Assembly (NCBI GenBank): GCA_034429275.1 | Contig: DAOUFU010000095.1 | Coordinates: 1 to 7,266, forward strand | Direction: 5' to 3' | DNA length: 7,266 bases | DNA from: DAOUFU01 sp034429275 | Lineage (GTDB): Bacteria; Chloroflexota; Anaerolineae; Aggregatilineales; Aggregatilineaceae | In this document: piece by piece, positions 6,109 through 7,266 of the stretch | How positions within the stretch are numbered: position 1 is the stretch's first letter | How the letters are laid out: each line of letters begins with the position of its first letter | Notes under the pieces: model-generated | Database searches by the model: none | What the model saw: the letters and a program-made list of their open reading frames with translations, nothing else | What the model was told of the DNA's origin: nothing | Translations under genes and position numbers: made by a program

Positions 6109-6140
6109 GGGGCAGGGGAGAGCTTGCTCTCCCCTGCTCC
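6109..6140 (+). terminator. Strong stem-loop after the solute-binding protein gene (attenuator or mRNA-stabilising hairpin)
   Basis: GGGGCAGGGGAGAG (6109-6122) pairs with CTCTCCCCTGCTCC (6127-6140) around a CTTG loop, giving 14 pairs with one G-T wobble. It starts 19 nt after the TAG at 6089. There is no T-run after it (ATGTTAACACC follows), so it is not a standard intrinsic terminator. Between a binding-protein gene and its permease gene, such hairpins commonly protect the upstream message or reduce readthrough, giving more binding protein than permease. Confidence 0.7.
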
Positions 6141-6241
6141 ATGTTAACACCGAAATCAGGTACAATAAGGATACGTGTTCGACCGGCTGTGCGTGGTTTG
6201 CCAGGCGATCCAGCCTCAGCCAAAAATGGGACTTTACCATC

Positions 6242-7228
6242 ATGATGCCTTTTTTGATCCGCCGCTCAATCACTGCGATTGTCACCATCTGGGCGATCTC
6301 GGTTGTGAGTTTTGTCATCATCCAGCTTCCCCCAGGCGACTTTTTGACCTTCTATGTCTCAAACCTTTCGGCGATGGGCGAAAGCGTGCCCGTTGAACAG
6401 CTCGCCGCCATGGAAGAGACCTATGGCATGAACCAGCCGATTTACGTCCAGTACTACAAGTGGGTGCGAAATATCCTGGTTCATGGCGATTTTGGGCGCT
6501 CGCTGGAATGGGGCGTGCCGGTCAGTCGGTTGTTGTGGGACCGGGTGGGCCTGACGGTGGCCGTCGGGTTGGCCTCCATCTTGTTTGTCTGGAGCGTGGC
6601 GATCCCTATCGGCGTGTATTCGGCCACCCACCAGTACTCGATATTTGACTACCTGTTCACCTTCCTGGGGCTGATTGGCCTGGCGATTCCCAACTTCCTG
6701 ATGGCCCTGGTCCTGATGTGGATCGGGTTCTCGGTGTTTGGGCAGAACGTGGGTGGGCTATATTCGCCCGAATATCAGGACGCGCCGCTGAGCCTGGGCA
6801 AGGTGATCGATCTGCTCGAACACCTGGCGATTCCGGTCATCATCGTGGGGACTTCGGGCACGGCGGGTCTGATCCGCACTATGCGCGCCAACATGCTCGA
6901 TGAGATCAACCAGCCCTATGTGGAGACGGCCCGCGCCAAAGGGCTGACTGAGCGCCGCCTGACCTGGAAATACCCGGTGCGGGTGGCACTCAACCCGTTT
7001 GTGAGCACGGTCGGTTATGCGCTGCCGGGGCTGGTGGGCGGCATCATCATCACGGCGGTGGTGCTCAATCTGCCCACCGTTGGCCCGCTGCTGGTGCGGT
7101 CGCTGCTCTCGCAGGATATGTACCTGGCCGGGGCGATTGTGATGATTATCAGCGTGCTCACGGTGGTCGGCACCCTGATCTCGGATATTTTGCTGGCAGT
7201 GCTCGATCCCCGGATTCGGCTCGAATAA
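6242..7228 (+). CDS. ABC transporter permease, DppB/OppB type
   Basis: The 328-residue integral membrane protein has the DppB-like layout. A first membrane helix (about residues 7-29) runs into an outward segment starting PPGDF. The segment holds the YGMNQPIYVQYYKWVRNILVHGDFGRSL block that marks the family's N-terminal domain (BPD_transp_1_N). Five further hydrophobic stretches follow at about 101-125, 133-165, 190-212, 252-278 and 293-318. The cytoplasmic coupling loop at residues 226-250 carries the EAA-type motif (YVETARAKGLTERRLTWKYPVRVALNP), which contacts the ATPase. The C-terminus DPRIRLE is the usual DppB ending. The start is the first of two adjacent ATGs; a weak GGGA lies 10 nt upstream, so translation may be modest. 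It is spaced 152 bp from the binding-protein gene across a hairpin and sits 11 nt before the next gene, presumably its partner permease. Confidence 0.93.
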   Translation: MMPFLIRRSITAIVTIWAISVVSFVIIQLPPGDFLTFYVSNLSAMGESVPVEQLAAMEETYGMNQPIYVQYYKWVRNILVHGDFGRSLEWGVPVSRLLWDRVGLTVAVGLASILFVWSVAIPIGVYSATHQYSIFDYLFTFLGLIGLAIPNFLMALVLMWIGFSVFGQNVGGLYSPEYQDAPLSLGKVIDLLEHLAIPVIIVGTSGTAGLIRTMRANMLDEINQPYVETARAKGLTERRLTWKYPVRVALNPFVSTVGYALPGLVGGIIITAVVLNLPTVGPLLVRSLLSQDMYLAGAIVMIISVLTVVGTLISDILLAVLDPRIRLE

Positions 7229-7239
7229 GGATTCACGGC

Positions 7240-7266
7240 ATGGACGCAACGAACCCTCAAAACCAG
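7240..7266 (+). CDS. Start of the next operon gene, probably DppC-type permease (first 9 codons only)
   Basis: An ATG at 7240 opens a frame of nine codons (MDATNPQNQ) to the window end. A good ribosome binding site AAGGA (7227-7231) overlaps the stop codon of the DppB-type gene, so the two are tightly coupled. A polar N-terminus of this kind is common in DppC/OppC permeases, and operon order supports that identity, but the visible residues alone do not show it. Confidence 0.6.

Noticed and set aside
6161..6166. TACAAT as a -10 box for a separate permease promoter
   Set aside because: The nearest TTAACA (6144-6149) is only 11 bp away and the hexamer at proper spacing (TCCATG) does not match a -35 box.

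Overview
The window is GC-rich, gene-dense bacterial DNA. It holds two transcription units for carbohydrate sensing, uptake and breakdown. The style fits a Chloroflexota (Anaerolineae-like) heterotroph: a twin-arginine, family-5 solute-binding protein without a lipobox, a LacI regulator paired with a Gfo/Idh/MocA oxidoreductase, and a GH88/105-type hydrolase. That taxonomic call is by resemblance only; nothing in the window proves it.

Left part (1-1812, minus strand): a LacI-family repressor (736-1812) is followed 76 bp downstream by a Gfo/Idh/MocA dehydrogenase (1-659, its C-terminus running off the window). With no terminator between them they are probably one transcript. Divergent from it on the plus strand is a cytoplasmic GH88/105-type unsaturated uronyl hydrolase (2005-3144). 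The 156-192 bp between them is the best-resolved regulatory region in the window. It carries two facing sigma70-like promoters, and each -10 box is followed, after exactly 3 bp, by a copy of a 14-bp operator (TGTGACCTGTCACA and TGTGACCAGTAACA). The simplest reading is that the LacI protein represses both its own operon and the hydrolase.

Middle part (3145-4082): a spacer carries a perfect 16-bp LacI-type operator of a different sequence (3251-3266). It is followed by a 171-residue uncharacterised protein (3373-3888) and a further 194-bp spacer.

Right part (4083-7266, plus strand): the start of an ABC importer operon of the peptide/oligosaccharide (SBP_bac_5 / Dpp-Opp) class. It has a Tat-exported solute-binding protein (4083-6089), a strong 14-bp-stem hairpin just after its stop, a DppB-type permease (6242-7228), and the first nine codons of what is probably the DppC-type partner (7240 onward).

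A working model is that the importer brings in acidic plant or algal oligosaccharides, GH105 removes the unsaturated uronic acid in the cytoplasm, and the oxidoreductase acts on a released sugar, under LacI-family control. The substrate link between the importer and the hydrolase is inference from proximity. I found no RNA genes, CRISPR arrays or mobile elements.
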